Shown: positions 34,037 to 43,323, counted from the stretch's first letter. The stretch: 64,000 bases of DNA from Bacillus rhizoplanae (GCF_917563915.1 NZ_CAKJTI010000002.1:62001-126000); one strand, 5' to 3'. A program made the numbers and translations. The notes: a model not told the origin generated them from the letters alone.

Positions 34037-35584
34037 GTGTATATGACGATTGGGAAGCTGCTGGAATTAACGGTTGGAAGTTATCCGAATAAGGAAGCAA
34101 TTGTTGAGCCGGAAAAACAGGTTCGCTGGACGTATGCAGAGTGGAACGAGCAGGTAAACAAACTTGCCCATGCACTTCAGCAAAGCGGGATACGAAAGGG
34201 TGACCGCGTTTCGACATTTCTTTTTAATAGTAGTGCGCTGGCAACGACATGTTTTGCCTGTGCAAAAATTGGGGCTGTATTCAATCCAATTAATTTTCGG
34301 TTAAAGCCGCAAGAACTTGCTTATATATTAGAAGACGCTTCTCCTAAAATCGTACTTTTTGAACAGCAATTATCCTCCCAAGTACAAAGCATTCATACAC
34401 AATTTCCTCACATTCAGTTTTGGTACATTGATCAAGATCAGCCAACGTTTTCTATTTCTTATGAAGAAAAAGTATCTAGTGCCACGCCATATTTTGAAAA
34501 AATAGAAGTAAAAGAAGATGATATTTGTTCCATTATGTATACAAGCGGAACAACGGGTTATCCAAAAGGTGTGCTTCATCGTCACCGAGAGATTATTGAT
34601 CAAAGTTTGATGGGCGTTGCTTATTTACATTACACGGAAAATAGCCGCGGCCTTGTAACAGCGCCGATGTTTCATTGCGCGGAGCTGCATTGCTGCTTTA
34701 TTCCGAGAGTACATAGCGGTGCAACAAATATCATTCTTCATCATTTTGATGCAAAGCTTGTCTTAGAGACAGTTCAAAGTGAAAAGGTGACTGTTATGTT
34801 TGCGGCACCGACAATGTGGAATATGATACTGCAAGAAGATTTGTCACAGTATGATTTATCCTCACTTCAATACGGTTTATATGGAGCGGCGTCGATGGCA
34901 CCTGCACTTGTGAAAGCTTGCGATGCAAAATTGAATGTTTCATTAGTACAAGCTTACGGAATGACAGAGATGGGACCAGCCGTTACGTTTTTACGTGAGC
35001 ATGAGCAGCTTTCAAAAGTTGGTTCGGCAGGAAAGGCTGGGTATAATCATGAAATTCGCATTGTCCGTCCGAACGATGATGGACCGTCTGAACCGGATGA
35101 TGTATTACTTCCATATGAAATTGGAGAAATTATTATAAGAGGTTCGTGTGTAATGGCAGGGTATTACAACAATAAAGAAGCGACAGAAAAGGCTTTATAT
35201 AAAGGGTGGTATCATTCAGGCGATTTAGGGTATGTAGATAGCGATGGGTATTTATACGTTGCAGACCGCGTTGATGATATGGTCGTGAGCGGCGGTGAGA
35301 ATATTTATCCGCGTGAAGTTGAGGACTTTTTGTATACGCATGAAAGTGTGTTAGACGTTGCGGTGCTGGGAGAGAAGGATGAACTGTGGGGACAGCGGGT
35401 TGTTGCGTATGTCGTTTCGAAGGACGGGTCTCTTACAGAAGAAATGCTAGATGAATATTGTAAACAAAGCGATAAACTTGCTGATTATAAACGCCCGCGC
35501 AAGTATGTATTTACGGAGCAGTTGCCGAGAAATGCGAGCGGGAAAATTCAAAAGTTTATTATACGTAGTGAAGGGCAGAGGTGA
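34037..35584 (+). CDS. Acyl-CoA synthetase (AMP-forming fatty-acid-CoA ligase)
   Basis: A 515-residue adenylate-forming enzyme that activates a fatty acid to acyl-CoA. The P-loop YTSGTTGYPKGV (about residue 170), VQAYGMTEMGP, YHSGDLGYVDSDGYLYVADRVDDMVVSGGENIYPREVE and the catalytic Lys motif PRNASGKIQK near the C-terminus are all intact. GTG 34037 is 9 bp after GGAGGGG; ATG 34043 (MTIGKLLELT) is the alternative, and the longer frame to 34013 is unlikely. First gene of a four-gene operon (synthetase, acyl-CoA dehydrogenase, 3-hydroxyacyl-CoA dehydrogenase, thiolase). Confidence 0.9.
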   Translation: MYMTIGKLLELTVGSYPNKEAIVEPEKQVRWTYAEWNEQVNKLAHALQQSGIRKGDRVSTFLFNSSALATTCFACAKIGAVFNPINFRLKPQELAYILEDASPKIVLFEQQLSSQVQSIHTQFPHIQFWYIDQDQPTFSISYEEKVSSATPYFEKIEVKEDDICSIMYTSGTTGYPKGVLHRHREIIDQSLMGVAYLHYTENSRGLVTAPMFHCAELHCCFIPRVHSGATNIILHHFDAKLVLETVQSEKVTVMFAAPTMWNMILQEDLSQYDLSSLQYGLYGAASMAPALVKACDAKLNVSLVQAYGMTEMGPAVTFLREHEQLSKVGSAGKAGYNHEIRIVRPNDDGPSEPDDVLLPYEIGEIIIRGSCVMAGYYNNKEATEKALYKGWYHSGDLGYVDSDGYLYVADRVDDMVVSGGENIYPREVEDFLYTHESVLDVAVLGEKDELWGQRVVAYVVSKDGSLTEEMLDEYCKQSDKLADYKRPRKYVFTEQLPRNASGKIQKFIIRSEGQR

Positions 35585-35604
35585 AAAAATAAGGAGAGAA
35601 TACG

Positions 35605-36750
35605 ATGAAGCATGCGTATTTGGAGGAGGAGCATCACATTTTCCGTGATGCCTTCCGTAAATTTTTAGAAAAGGAAGCGTATCCGCACTATAACCAATGG
35701 GAGAAAGACGGTATTATTCCGCGTTCCTTATGGAAAAAGATGGGCCAAAATGGCTTTCTTTGTCCGATGGTAGAGGAGAAATACGGCGGAGCTGGAGCAG
35801 ATTTTGGATATTCAGCTGTGATAAATGAAGAGTTAGAAAAGGTTGGTTCTAGTTTAGTAGGAATTAGTCTCCATAATGATATTGTCGTTCCTTATTTAAC
35901 AGCATATGGAACAGAAGAGCAAAAGAAACGTTGGCTTCCAAAATGTGTGAGCGGTGAATACATTACTGCAATTGCGATGACAGAGCCGGGAGCAGGTTCT
36001 GATTTAGCTGGTATTCGCACAACAGCACGAAAGGAAGGAGCTCATTATGTTGTAAACGGAGAAAAAACATTCATTACAAATGGCATTCATGCAGATTTAG
36101 TCGTTGTTGTTTGTAAGACGGATTCTACTGTAAAGCCAGCTCATAAAGGAATGAGTTTGCTTGTTTTAGAGAGAGGAATGGAAGGATTTAAAAGAGGGAA
36201 AAAATTAGAAAAGGTTGGATTACATAGCCAAGATACAGCAGAACTTATTTTTGAAGATGTGAAAGTTCCTGCCTCTAATTTGTTAGGAGAAGAAGGAAAA
36301 GGTTTTTATTATTTAATGGACAAATTGCAGCAAGAGCGCCTCGTTGTCGCGATTGCTGCCATAACTGCAGCAGAAGTGATGCTGCGTTTAACAAAGGAAT
36401 ATGTAAAAGGGCGAAAAGCATTCGGAAAGAGTATAAGTGATTTTCAAACTGTTCAATTCAGACTCGCAGAAATGTATACAGAAATTGAAATTGGCCGCAC
36501 ATTTATTGATGAATGTATTAGGGCACATATGCATGGGGAAAACATCGTTACCAAAGTATCGATGGCAAAGTGGTGGATAACAGACCTTGCGAAGAAAGTA
36601 GCGGCAGAGTGCATGCAACTGCACGGCGGGTATGGATATATGGAAGAATACGAGATTGCAAGGCGGTACCGTGATATTCCAGTAAGTGCGATCTATGCCG
36701 GAACAAACGAAATTATGAAAAGTATTATCGCGAAAAGTATGGGATTGTAA
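35605..36750 (+). CDS. Acyl-CoA dehydrogenase (long-chain/isovaleryl-type active site)
   Basis: A 381-residue FAD-dependent acyl-CoA dehydrogenase. Signatures are AIAMTEPGAGSDLAGIRTTA, GEKTFITNGIHADLVVVVCKT, QTVQFRLAEMYTEIE and MQLHGGYGYMEEYEIARRYRD. The position that carries the catalytic Glu in medium-chain enzymes is Ala here (IYAGTNEIMK). The sequence DKLQQERLVVA instead matches the long-chain enzyme arrangement (LPQERL), so Glu in QQERL at about residue 236 is the likely base. ATG 35605 follows AAGGAGAG. Resembles B. subtilis MmgC. Confidence 0.92.
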   Translation: MKHAYLEEEHHIFRDAFRKFLEKEAYPHYNQWEKDGIIPRSLWKKMGQNGFLCPMVEEKYGGAGADFGYSAVINEELEKVGSSLVGISLHNDIVVPYLTAYGTEEQKKRWLPKCVSGEYITAIAMTEPGAGSDLAGIRTTARKEGAHYVVNGEKTFITNGIHADLVVVVCKTDSTVKPAHKGMSLLVLERGMEGFKRGKKLEKVGLHSQDTAELIFEDVKVPASNLLGEEGKGFYYLMDKLQQERLVVAIAAITAAEVMLRLTKEYVKGRKAFGKSISDFQTVQFRLAEMYTEIEIGRTFIDECIRAHMHGENIVTKVSMAKWWITDLAKKVAAECMQLHGGYGYMEEYEIARRYRDIPVSAIYAGTNEIMKSIIAKSMGL

Positions 36751-36775
36751 TGAAAGAGGAATGGGAGGAGAAACG

Positions 36776-37648
36776 ATGATTCAAAATATTGCAGTAATTG
36801 GTGCCGGAATTATGGGAGGCGGTATTGTCCAAGCATTAGCGATGGGCGGAAAGTGTGTGAAAATGTATGATGTATCGGAAGAAAGTTTACAAAAAGCATA
36901 TAAGGCGATTACCACAAGTTTAGATCGCTTTGTAAAAGCTGGGCGTATGGGTGAAGAAGAGAAAGAGCAGATTCTAGCTAATATTGTTTCTACGATTACG
37001 TTAGATGAAGCATGTAAAGATGTAGAACTTGTTATTGAAGCTGCACCTGAAAATTTGCAGTTGAAAAAAGAGATTTTTAAACAGCTAGATAGCTATGCTT
37101 CTCAGGCTACTATTCTTGCGACAAATACATCTGAATTAAGTGTAACGGCGATTGCAAGTGCGACAAACCATCCAGAGAAAGTAGTAGGGATGCATTGGTT
37201 TAATCCAGCGCCTGTTATGAAACTCATTGAAATTGTGAAAGGGGTTGATACAGAGGAACATACAATACAAGCAGTGAAAGAATTAGCAGAAGAGATTGGA
37301 AAAGAAACAGTTGTTGTGAAAGATGTGCAAGGATTTGTCACTTCAAGAGCAATTGCAGTGCATTTGTTAGAGTGTATGCGCATGTATGAAGAAGGAGTAG
37401 GAAGTAAAGAGGAAATTGATAAAGCAATTAAACTCGGCTTGAATTATCCAATGGGTCCGTTTGAGTTAGCGGATTATGTTGGATTAGATACGATGCTATT
37501 TGCAAGTCAAGGCTTAAGCGAAGCGTTTGGTGATAGATTCCGCGCTCCGCAAACACTTGTAAAACTTGTAGAGGCAGGACATCTTGGCCGGAAAACGGGA
37601 AAAGGGTTCTATGATTATCAAAAAGGGAAAGTGGGAGAGAAAATATGA
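36776..37648 (+). CDS. 3-hydroxybutyryl-CoA / 3-hydroxyacyl-CoA dehydrogenase
   Basis: A 290-residue NAD-dependent 3-hydroxyacyl-CoA dehydrogenase. The Rossmann motif IGAGIMGGGIVQALA is at the N-terminus; ATNTSELSVTAIA and HWFNPAPVMKLIEIV (catalytic His) follow, and the C-terminal domain ends GRKTGKGFYDYQKGK. The frame begins at 36761, but ATG 36776 lies at the right distance from GGGAGGAG. Its stop overlaps the thiolase start (ATGA). Resembles B. subtilis MmgB. Confidence 0.93.
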   Translation: MIQNIAVIGAGIMGGGIVQALAMGGKCVKMYDVSEESLQKAYKAITTSLDRFVKAGRMGEEEKEQILANIVSTITLDEACKDVELVIEAAPENLQLKKEIFKQLDSYASQATILATNTSELSVTAIASATNHPEKVVGMHWFNPAPVMKLIEIVKGVDTEEHTIQAVKELAEEIGKETVVVKDVQGFVTSRAIAVHLLECMRMYEEGVGSKEEIDKAIKLGLNYPMGPFELADYVGLDTMLFASQGLSEAFGDRFRAPQTLVKLVEAGHLGRKTGKGFYDYQKGKVGEKI

Positions 37649-38796
37649 ATCGAGAAGTCGTTATTGTTGAAGCGGTACGTACTCCAGTTGGAAAAAGAAA
37701 CGGTGCTTTTCGTGAACTTCATCCAGTACAACTTGGAGCAGTTGCACTGAATGAAGTAACAAAACGTGCAAATATCGAAAAAGGAATCGTAGAAGATATT
37801 GTAATGGGATGTGTGACGCCGATTGCGGAGCAAGGTTTTAATATTGGTAGACTTGCCGCGCTAGAAGCAAATTTTCCGATTACAGTTCCTGCCGTAACGA
37901 TTAACCGTCTTTGCGGTTCGGGACAGCAAGCGATCCATTTTGCGGCGCAAGAAATTAAATCTGGTGATATGGATATTACCATTGCTGCTGGTGTTGAGCA
38001 TATGACGAAAGTGCCAATTTTAAGCGATGGCAATGCAAATACAATTCCGAGTAGTCTTCATGCGAAATATGAAGTTGTACATCAAGGTGTATCAGCAGAA
38101 ATGATTGCTGAAAAATATGGAATTACAAGAGAGCAACTAGATAGCTATGCCTTTGAAAGTCATCAACGCGCACTACATGCGATAGAAGCAGGTCATTTTA
38201 AACGAGAAATTGTACCTGTAAATGGAATAGATAAGGAAGGAAATGCAATACTAGTTACAAATGATGAAGGGCCGCGGGCGAATACTTCTCTTGAAGCACT
38301 AGCAAATTTAAAGGCTGTGTTCAAGGAGAACGGATCGATTACAGCAGGAAATGCAAGTCAAATTAGTGACGGAGCAGCAGCGATTCTTTTAATGGACAGT
38401 GAAAAAGCGAAAGAGCTAGGATATAAAGCACGGGCGCGAATTGTGAATCAAGTTGTTGTTGGCTCAGATCCTACAATGGGACTTACTGGAGTTATTCCAG
38501 CAACGAAAAAAGTACTGCAAAAATCAAACTTAACGATTCATGATATGGACTTAGTAGAAATTAATGAAGCATTCGCTTCCGTTGTTCTTGCATGGCAAAA
38601 AGAAATGGAAGCAGATTTACATAAGGTGAATGTCAATGGCGGTGCTATTGCATTAGGGCATCCGCTTGGAGCAACAGGTGTGAAATTGATGACTTCCCTT
38701 CTCCATGAACTGGAAAGAAGAAATGGAAGATACGGGTTGCTTACGATTTGTATTGGACACGGGATGTCAACGGCAACAATTATTGAGAGAATATAA
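37645..38796 (+). CDS. Acetyl-CoA acyltransferase (thiolase)
   Basis: A 383-residue thiolase. The acylated cysteine is Cys90 in NRLCGSGQQAIHFAAQEI. The second active-site block NGGAIALGHPLGATG (His at about residue 342) and the third, CIGHGMSTATIIE (Cys at about residue 372), are intact. No hydratase gene is present in the operon, so the crotonase step must come from elsewhere. Translationally coupled to the preceding dehydrogenase. Resembles B. subtilis MmgA. Confidence 0.93.
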   Translation: MNREVVIVEAVRTPVGKRNGAFRELHPVQLGAVALNEVTKRANIEKGIVEDIVMGCVTPIAEQGFNIGRLAALEANFPITVPAVTINRLCGSGQQAIHFAAQEIKSGDMDITIAAGVEHMTKVPILSDGNANTIPSSLHAKYEVVHQGVSAEMIAEKYGITREQLDSYAFESHQRALHAIEAGHFKREIVPVNGIDKEGNAILVTNDEGPRANTSLEALANLKAVFKENGSITAGNASQISDGAAAILLMDSEKAKELGYKARARIVNQVVVGSDPTMGLTGVIPATKKVLQKSNLTIHDMDLVEINEAFASVVLAWQKEMEADLHKVNVNGGAIALGHPLGATGVKLMTSLLHELERRNGRYGLLTICIGHGMSTATIIERI

Positions 38797-38802
38797 CAGT
38801 AA

Positions 38803-38878
38803 ATTTAAGTCATATATTGTCGACTCGCCGTTATGTTGTGTTGAATGGTCGATATATCATAAAAAACGCCGATATATT
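38803..38878 (-). repeat. Second copy of the TATATCGGCG dispersed repeat
   Basis: On the minus strand this reads CAATATATCGGCGTTTTTTA, TGATATATCGACC, CAACACAACATAACGGCGAG and TCGACAATAT, matching the right part of 19357-19470 (TATATCGGCG then CACAACATAAAGACCGCTCG). It has only two of the four units, and one (TATATCGACC) has decayed. Confidence 0.65.
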
Positions 38879-38886
38879 GATGTGAT

Positions 38887-38926
38887 AATTAAAAGGGTGC
38901 AGAAATGAATCTGCACCCTTTTAATT
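38887..38926. terminator. Bidirectional terminator between thiolase and ytzB
   Basis: AATTAAAAGGGTGCAG/CTGCACCCTTTTAATT is a perfect 16-bp stem with an 8-nt loop, with A and T tracts built into the arms, so it can stop both convergent transcripts. Confidence 0.9.
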
Positions 38927-39236
38927 AAGCAACTTTTACTTCTAAAATTGTACCTGTTTTTGCATCTACTAAAAATTCAAATCGTTCTTGTACATCGTGT
39001 AATAACGTTGTAATACCACCACGGTATACATCATAAGTAACATCATATTTTTCAAACGTCTCTGGGACCATATGGACCCAAGAACCTGTAATTTCACCTT
39101 TATGACTTAATGCTTGTTTCACCATTTTTAATGCTTTTTCAGAAGAAATGTGTGCTTGTTCTTGTACTTTATTTGCAACAACATATCCAGCCGCAAAACC
39201 TATACCAACACCAGCTAATAAGCTTTTCCAGTTCAT
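38925..39236 (-). CDS. ytzB: PepSY-domain membrane-anchored protein YtzB
   Basis: A 103-residue protein with an N-terminal glycine-rich membrane segment (WKSLLAGVGIGFAAGYVVA). It is followed by a PepSY-like domain (SSEKALKMVKQALSHKGEITGSWVHMVPETFEKYDVTYDVYRGGITT, ending FLVDAKTGTILEVKVA). PepSY domains can inhibit proteases; the partner here is unknown, though the divergent neighbour is an M42 aminopeptidase. Position and size match B. subtilis YtzB beside ytoP. ATG 39236 follows GAGGTG. Confidence 0.8.
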   Translation of the reverse strand: MNWKSLLAGVGIGFAAGYVVANKVQEQAHISSEKALKMVKQALSHKGEITGSWVHMVPETFEKYDVTYDVYRGGITTLLHDVQERFEFLVDAKTGTILEVKVA

Positions 39237-39379
39237 GTATTCACCTCTATCCTATAAAAAGTTCATCTTCATAATTATAAATCAATTTACATGAAAAAAG
39301 AAGAAACTAGAAAGATTTCGAAAATTTCGTTACAATAAAAAGAGTGATTCTATTATTGGATTGAAGGAAGGATAACGCG

Positions 39380-40453
39380 ATGAATAAAGAGACAATGGAG
39401 CTATTTCGTACGTTAACAGAGCTGCAAGGAGCTTCTGGATTTGAGCATGATGTGCGTCGTTTTATGAAGCAAGAACTGAGTAAATACTCAGATGAGATTG
39501 TGCAAGATCGTTTAGGAAGTATCTTCGGCTTAAAAAAGGGTGACGAAAATGGACCGCGCGTTCTTGTAGCTGGTCATATGGATGAAGTTGGCTTTATGGT
39601 AACGCAAATTACGAAAAACGGAATGGTTCGTTTTCAAACATTAGGCGGCTGGTGGAGCCAAGTGTTACTAGCGCAGCGCGTACAAATTATGACAGACAAT
39701 GGACCAATTATCGGTGTAGTAGGTTCTGTTCCTCCTCACTTATTAAGTGACGAACAACGTGCGAGACCAATGGATATAAAAAATATGCTAATTGATATCG
39801 GTGCAGATAGCCGCGAGGAAGCGCATGAAATTGGCGTGAAACCTGGTCAACAAATTGTGCCAATTTGTCCGTTTACACCAATGGCAAATCCAAAGAAAAT
39901 TATGGCGAAAGCTTGGGATAACCGTTATGGCTGCGGCCTTGCGATTGAATTGTTAAAAGAGTTAAAAGATGAAAAATTACCAAACACGCTATATTCCGGT
40001 GCAACTGTACAAGAAGAAGTCGGCCTTCGCGGTGCACAAACAGCAGCGAATATGATTCAGCCAGATATTTTTTATGCGTTAGATGCAGGCCCAGCAAACG
40101 ATGCATCAGGAGATAAAACACAGTTTGGTCAAATCGGAAAAGGTGCTGTGCTTCGTTTGTATGATCGTTCTATGGTAACACACCGTGGAATTCGTGAATT
40201 TATTTTAGATACAGCAGAAACGCATAACATTCCGTATCAATATTTCGTATCACAAGGTGGTACAGATGCAGGACGCATACATACAAGTAACTCTGGTGTA
40301 CCATCAGCTGTTATTGGTGTATGTGCTCGTTACATTCATACACATGCTTCGATTTTACATATCGATGATTATGCAGCTGCGAAAGAATTGCTGATTCATT
40401 TAGTAAAAGCAACAGATAAAACAACATTTGAAACAATTAAACAAAATGTTTAA
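39380..40453 (+). CDS. ytoP: M42-family glutamyl aminopeptidase YtoP
   Basis: A 357-residue dinuclear metallo-aminopeptidase of family M42. Ligand motifs are [12 protein letters not shown] (His at about residue 67), [15 protein letters not shown] (bridging Asp), [12 protein letters not shown] (catalytic and ligand Glu pair), [13 protein letters not shown] (Asp) and [16 protein letters not shown] (His). Length is normal. Start ATG 39380 follows GAAGGAAGG. Cytoplasmic peptide turnover is the expected role. Confidence 0.93.
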   Translation: MNKETMELFRTLTELQGASGFEHDVRRFMKQELSKYSDEIVQDRLGSIFGLKKGDENGPRVLVAGHMDEVGFMVTQITKNGMVRFQTLGGWWSQVLLAQRVQIMTDNGPIIGVVGSVPPHLLSDEQRARPMDIKNMLIDIGADSREEAHEIGVKPGQQIVPICPFTPMANPKKIMAKAWDNRYGCGLAIELLKELKDEKLPNTLYSGATVQEEVGLRGAQTAANMIQPDIFYALDAGPANDASGDKTQFGQIGKGAVLRLYDRSMVTHRGIREFILDTAETHNIPYQYFVSQGGTDAGRIHTSNSGVPSAVIGVCARYIHTHASILHIDDYAAAKELLIHLVKATDKTTFETIKQNV

Positions 40454-40457
40454 TATG

Positions 40458-40486
40458 GAAAAGGCCAAATGCGGCCTTTTCTTTTT
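40458..40486 (+). terminator. Terminator of ytoP
   Basis: AAAAGGCC/GGCCTTTT stem with CTTTTT following. It lies just before the DUF84 gene, so some read-through is likely. Confidence 0.75.
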
Positions 40487-40504
40487 AAATTAGGAGGTTT
40501 AACA

Positions 40505-41014
40505 GTGAAAGTAGCAGTCGGATCAAAAAATAAAACGAAAGTAAATGCTGCTCAGCAAGTGTTACCAGATGCTGAAATGATTTCATTGTCTGTACCATCT
40601 CATGTGTCAGCGCAGCCGTTTTCTGATGAAGAAACGCTGCAAGGGGCAAGTAACCGGGCAAAATTAGCATTAGCAGAAGGAAAAGCAGATATTGGAATTG
40701 GTTTAGAAGGCGGTGTGATGCACACAGAACACGGCTTGTTTATGTGTAACTGGGGTGCTTTAGCAACGAAAGAAGGAAAGCTATTTACCGCAGGCGGAGC
40801 ACGTATGAGACTGCCAGATGAATTTATTCAGCCTCTTGAAGAAGGAAAAGAATTAAGTGAAGTGATGGATGACTATACAAAGCGGCATGACATTCGCAGC
40901 CATGAAGGAGCAATCGGCATTTTTACAAACAATTACGTAGATCGAACGGATTTGTTTGTGCATGTTGTGAAGCTATTAGTTGGACAATATATGTATGACA
41001 GAAATGAAGCATAA
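40505..41014 (+). CDS. DUF84 family non-canonical purine NTP phosphatase (YjjX-like)
   Basis: A 169-residue protein of the inosine/xanthosine triphosphatase (DUF84) family, thought to remove damaged purine nucleotides. Visible motifs are VAVGSKNKTKVNAAQQVL at the N-terminus, FSDEETLQGASNRAKLAL and ADIGIGLEGGVMHTEHGLFMCNWGAL. GTG 40505 sits behind AGGAGG and is chosen over the longer frame from 40469, which would start inside the ytoP terminator. Confidence 0.85.
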   Translation: MKVAVGSKNKTKVNAAQQVLPDAEMISLSVPSHVSAQPFSDEETLQGASNRAKLALAEGKADIGIGLEGGVMHTEHGLFMCNWGALATKEGKLFTAGGARMRLPDEFIQPLEEGKELSEVMDDYTKRHDIRSHEGAIGIFTNNYVDRTDLFVHVVKLLVGQYMYDRNEA

Positions 41015-41097
41015 ACCTTGCACCGTACTTCATGTATGGTAGTATATAAATACAAATTAAAAAAACGACATAAAAACCCTCTTTCTTTTTAGGGGGG

Positions 41098-41215
41098 CGA
41101 GAGCATCTGGCCATGCATAGAAGCGGTCAGGGCCTTTTCCTGCCACATGCAAGGGTTAAAACAAAGGTGGAAAGCGAGTGCAGGTCATGTTTTAATCTGC
41201 ATAGCAGCGACTTAT
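41098..41215 (+). ncRNA. GC-rich patch, candidate structured RNA (or a 44-codon ORF)
   Basis: About 120 bp with clearly higher GC content than the surrounding intergenic DNA. Possible stems are GCAT/ATGC around 41105-41118, GG(T)CAGG/CCTGCC around 41125-41146 and TGCAGGT/ATCTGCA around 41181-41204. A 44-codon frame (ATG at about 41113, beginning MHRSGQGLFLPHARVKTKVE and with CRSC near the middle) spans the same bases; its nearest purine-rich site (AGGGGGG) is too far away. I cannot decide between them and name no known RNA family. Confidence 0.35.
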
Positions 41216-41297
41216 ATGTTGATAAATCAAAATGGATTTATATATAAATTAAGATTAGATTAGTAAATATACACTTCTTTTTAGGGAGGAATAATAG

Positions 41298-41612
41298 ATG
41301 AAATCATTAGAAAGCATGGAGCAATTTCAAGAATTGAAAAACGAAGAGAAAGTGATCTTTTTATTCTCAGCAGACTGGTGCCCGGATTGCCGTTTTATTG
41401 ATCCATTTATGCCGGAAGTAGAAGAAAAATATAGCGAGTTCTCTTTCTATTATGTAGACCGTGATGAATATATCGATCTATGCATCAAATTAGACGTATT
41501 TGGTATTCCAAGCTTTGTCGCTTACAATAAGGGAGAAGAAATTGGTCGTTACGTTAACAAAGATCGTAAAACACAAGAGCAAATTGAAGAGTTTATTGAA
41601 GGGTTAAAATAA
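41298..41612 (+). CDS. ytpP: Thioredoxin-like protein YtpP
   Basis: A 104-residue thioredoxin-fold protein with the active site WCPDC (residues 27-31, FSADWCPDCRFIDPF) and the cis-Pro loop FGIPSFVAYNKGEEIGRYV. The variant WCPDC differs from the WCGPC of classical thioredoxin. ATG 41298 follows GGGAGGA. A bcr1 copy begins at its stop codon: the TAA lies inside the ATAAA target duplication. A terminator follows the bcr1 element. Confidence 0.9.
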   Translation: MKSLESMEQFQELKNEEKVIFLFSADWCPDCRFIDPFMPEVEEKYSEFSFYYVDRDEYIDLCIKLDVFGIPSFVAYNKGEEIGRYVNKDRKTQEQIEEFIEGLK

Positions 41613-41613
41613 A

Positions 41614-41751
41614 GTGAAACTTCCGTCAGTGGGGGGTTCCCCCGTTGATGGTTAGTTGAACCAATTGGGCTTTTACGGGTAGTTATCCTCCCTATTTTCC
41701 TCGTTTCTCTTTGAATCTTGAGGTAGGGGTCTTACTCCCGCGAATAGCGGG
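41614..41751 (-). repeat. bcr1 element, full-length copy inserted at the ytpP stop codon
   Basis: The element reads in the reverse orientation, from GTGAAACTTCCGTCAGTGGG to CGCGAATAGCGGG. Flanks are ATAAA (41609-41613) and ATAAG (41752-41756). It lies between the ytpP stop codon and the ytpP terminator. Confidence 0.9.
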
Positions 41752-41782
41752 ATAAGCTGTTTCCAGCCAATTACAATGCGAA

Positions 41783-41820
41783 AAACAACCTCTATCTTCA
41801 CATGTGGAGGTTGTTTTTTT
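41783..41820 (+). terminator. Terminator of ytpP, downstream of bcr1
   Basis: AAACAACCTC/GAGGTTGTTT stem with 14-nt loop, then TTTT. It lies 20 bp before the ytpQ start codon. Confidence 0.8.
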
Positions 41821-41839
41821 CGGAAGGGAGGTACATCAT

Positions 41840-42652
41840 ATGAAAATGACGAGTAAAAAGATGAAAGACGAGCTCATGAAGCGCCTTGAAAGAGCAGAGT
41901 GGAGTTTTCAGTACGATAGTGAAAAGGAGACACTTCGCATTGAACAGACAGATACGGAAAAGGGAATCACGGTTTCTCTTCCGGGTATCGTAGCGAAGTG
42001 GGAGGTAAAGAAAGAGAAGGCAATTGACGAAGTTGTATATTACATAGAAGAAGCACTTGTTGCGATGCATAAAGAAGTAAAAAGTACGGCGAAAGTTTTG
42101 CCGGTCATTCGTTCAACGTCCTTTCCGAAAGAAGCGGAAAAAGGAAATCCGTTTGTCATGACAGAGCATACAGCAGAAACACGTATTTACTATGCATTAG
42201 ATTCAGATAAAACATATCGCCTTATTGATCAGCGTTTGTTGCAAAAACTTGGAATGACAGAAGAACAAGTGCGTGAAATGGCATTGTTCAACGTTCGTTC
42301 TTTAAGTGCTGATTTTAAGCGAGACGAAGTCGCTGGAAATACGTTTTATTTCTTAAATACAAATGACGGCTATGACGCAAGCCGTATTTTAAACGATTCA
42401 TTATTACGAGAGATGCGTAAACAAATTTCAGGTGATATGGTTGTTGCGGTTCCACACCAAGATGTATTAATTGTTGCTGATATCGAGAACAAAATCGGTT
42501 ATGATATTATTGCACAAATGACAATGAAGTTTTTTGCAGAAGGTCATGTTCCGATTACATCACTTTCATTCGTATATGAAGATGGTAATTTCGAACCAAT
42601 CTTTATTTTGGCGAAAAATCGGAAGGAACGAAGTGAAAAAGAGAAAGGATGA
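41840..42652 (+). CDS. ytpQ: DUF1444 family protein YtpQ
   Basis: A 270-residue cytoplasmic protein of the DUF1444 family, matching YtpQ of B. subtilis in context (ytpP-ytpQ-ytpR). Conserved blocks include [32 protein letters not shown] and [21 protein letters not shown]. The frame opens at 41804, inside the preceding terminator, but ATG 41840 follows GGGAGG. The function is unknown. Confidence 0.85.
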   Translation: MKMTSKKMKDELMKRLERAEWSFQYDSEKETLRIEQTDTEKGITVSLPGIVAKWEVKKEKAIDEVVYYIEEALVAMHKEVKSTAKVLPVIRSTSFPKEAEKGNPFVMTEHTAETRIYYALDSDKTYRLIDQRLLQKLGMTEEQVREMALFNVRSLSADFKRDEVAGNTFYFLNTNDGYDASRILNDSLLREMRKQISGDMVVAVPHQDVLIVADIENKIGYDIIAQMTMKFFAEGHVPITSLSFVYEDGNFEPIFILAKNRKERSEKEKG

Positions 42653-42657
42653 ACAAA

Positions 42658-43263
42658 GTGAACGTTTTTTATAACCTTGAAGGTATTGGGGATACATTAA
42701 TTGTTGCCCTGCAAGATATTACATTAGAAAACCGTACATTTGAGCGTAAAGGAGATGTAGCGCGCGTTTTCGATCGTGAAAGTAATGTAACAGCAGGATT
42801 CAACATTTTTAATGCTTCTTCTTATATGGAAGTAACAGAAACAGGCAATCTTACATTAACGAAAGAGCTTGTTGAAAAAATCAATGAAATTTTAGCAAAG
42901 AACGATTTTACAGAAAAAGTAGAAGCGGATCTTTCTCCAAAATTTGTTGTTGGTTACGTAGCAGAAAAAGAAAAACATCCAAATGCGGATAAATTAAATG
43001 TATGTAAAGTAGAAGTTGGGACAGAAACATTACAAATCGTATGCGGTGCGCCAAACGTTGACGCAGGTCAAAAAGTAGTTGTTGCGAAAATCGGTGCGGT
43101 AATGCCAAGCGGTATGTTAATTAAACCAGCAGAGCTTCGTGGTATTCCATCTTCAGGTATGATTTGCTCAGCACGTGAATTAGAGCTTCCAGATGCTCCA
43201 CAAGAAAAAGGAATTCTTGTACTTGAAGACAGCTACGAAGTTGGACAAGAGTTTAAATTTTAA
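42658..43263 (+). CDS. ytpR: tRNA-binding-domain protein YtpR (PheRS beta-like)
   Basis: A 201-residue protein. An N-terminal DUF4479 domain (about residues 1-85) is followed by an EMAP/CsaA-type tRNA-binding OB fold ([67 protein letters not shown]), as in the beta subunit of phenylalanyl-tRNA synthetase. GTG 42658 is better spaced from AAAGGA than ATG 42649 and gives the length of B. subtilis YtpR. It follows ytpQ by 5 bp. Its role is unknown. Confidence 0.88.
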   Translation: MNVFYNLEGIGDTLIVALQDITLENRTFERKGDVARVFDRESNVTAGFNIFNASSYMEVTETGNLTLTKELVEKINEILAKNDFTEKVEADLSPKFVVGYVAEKEKHPNADKLNVCKVEVGTETLQIVCGAPNVDAGQKVVVAKIGAVMPSGMLIKPAELRGIPSSGMICSARELELPDAPQEKGILVLEDSYEVGQEFKF

Positions 43264-43268
43264 ATATA

Positions 43269-43287
43269 TGGCCCGTTAGAGCGGGAT
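43269..43287 (-). repeat. Short bcr1-end-like remnant
   Basis: TGGCCCGTTAGAGCGGGAT resembles the reverse complement of a bcr1 left end (CTGCCCGTTAATGCGGGAT). The rest of the element is absent. It lies between the ytpR stop codon and its terminator. Confidence 0.4.
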
Positions 43288-43288
43288 G

Positions 43289-43323
43289 AAAAATAGTCTC
43301 ATTGTTAATGAGGCTATTTTTTT
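43289..43323 (+). terminator. Terminator of ytpQ-ytpR
   Basis: AAAATAGTCTCATT/AATGAGGCTATTTT stem (one mismatch) with TTTT following. Confidence 0.85.
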
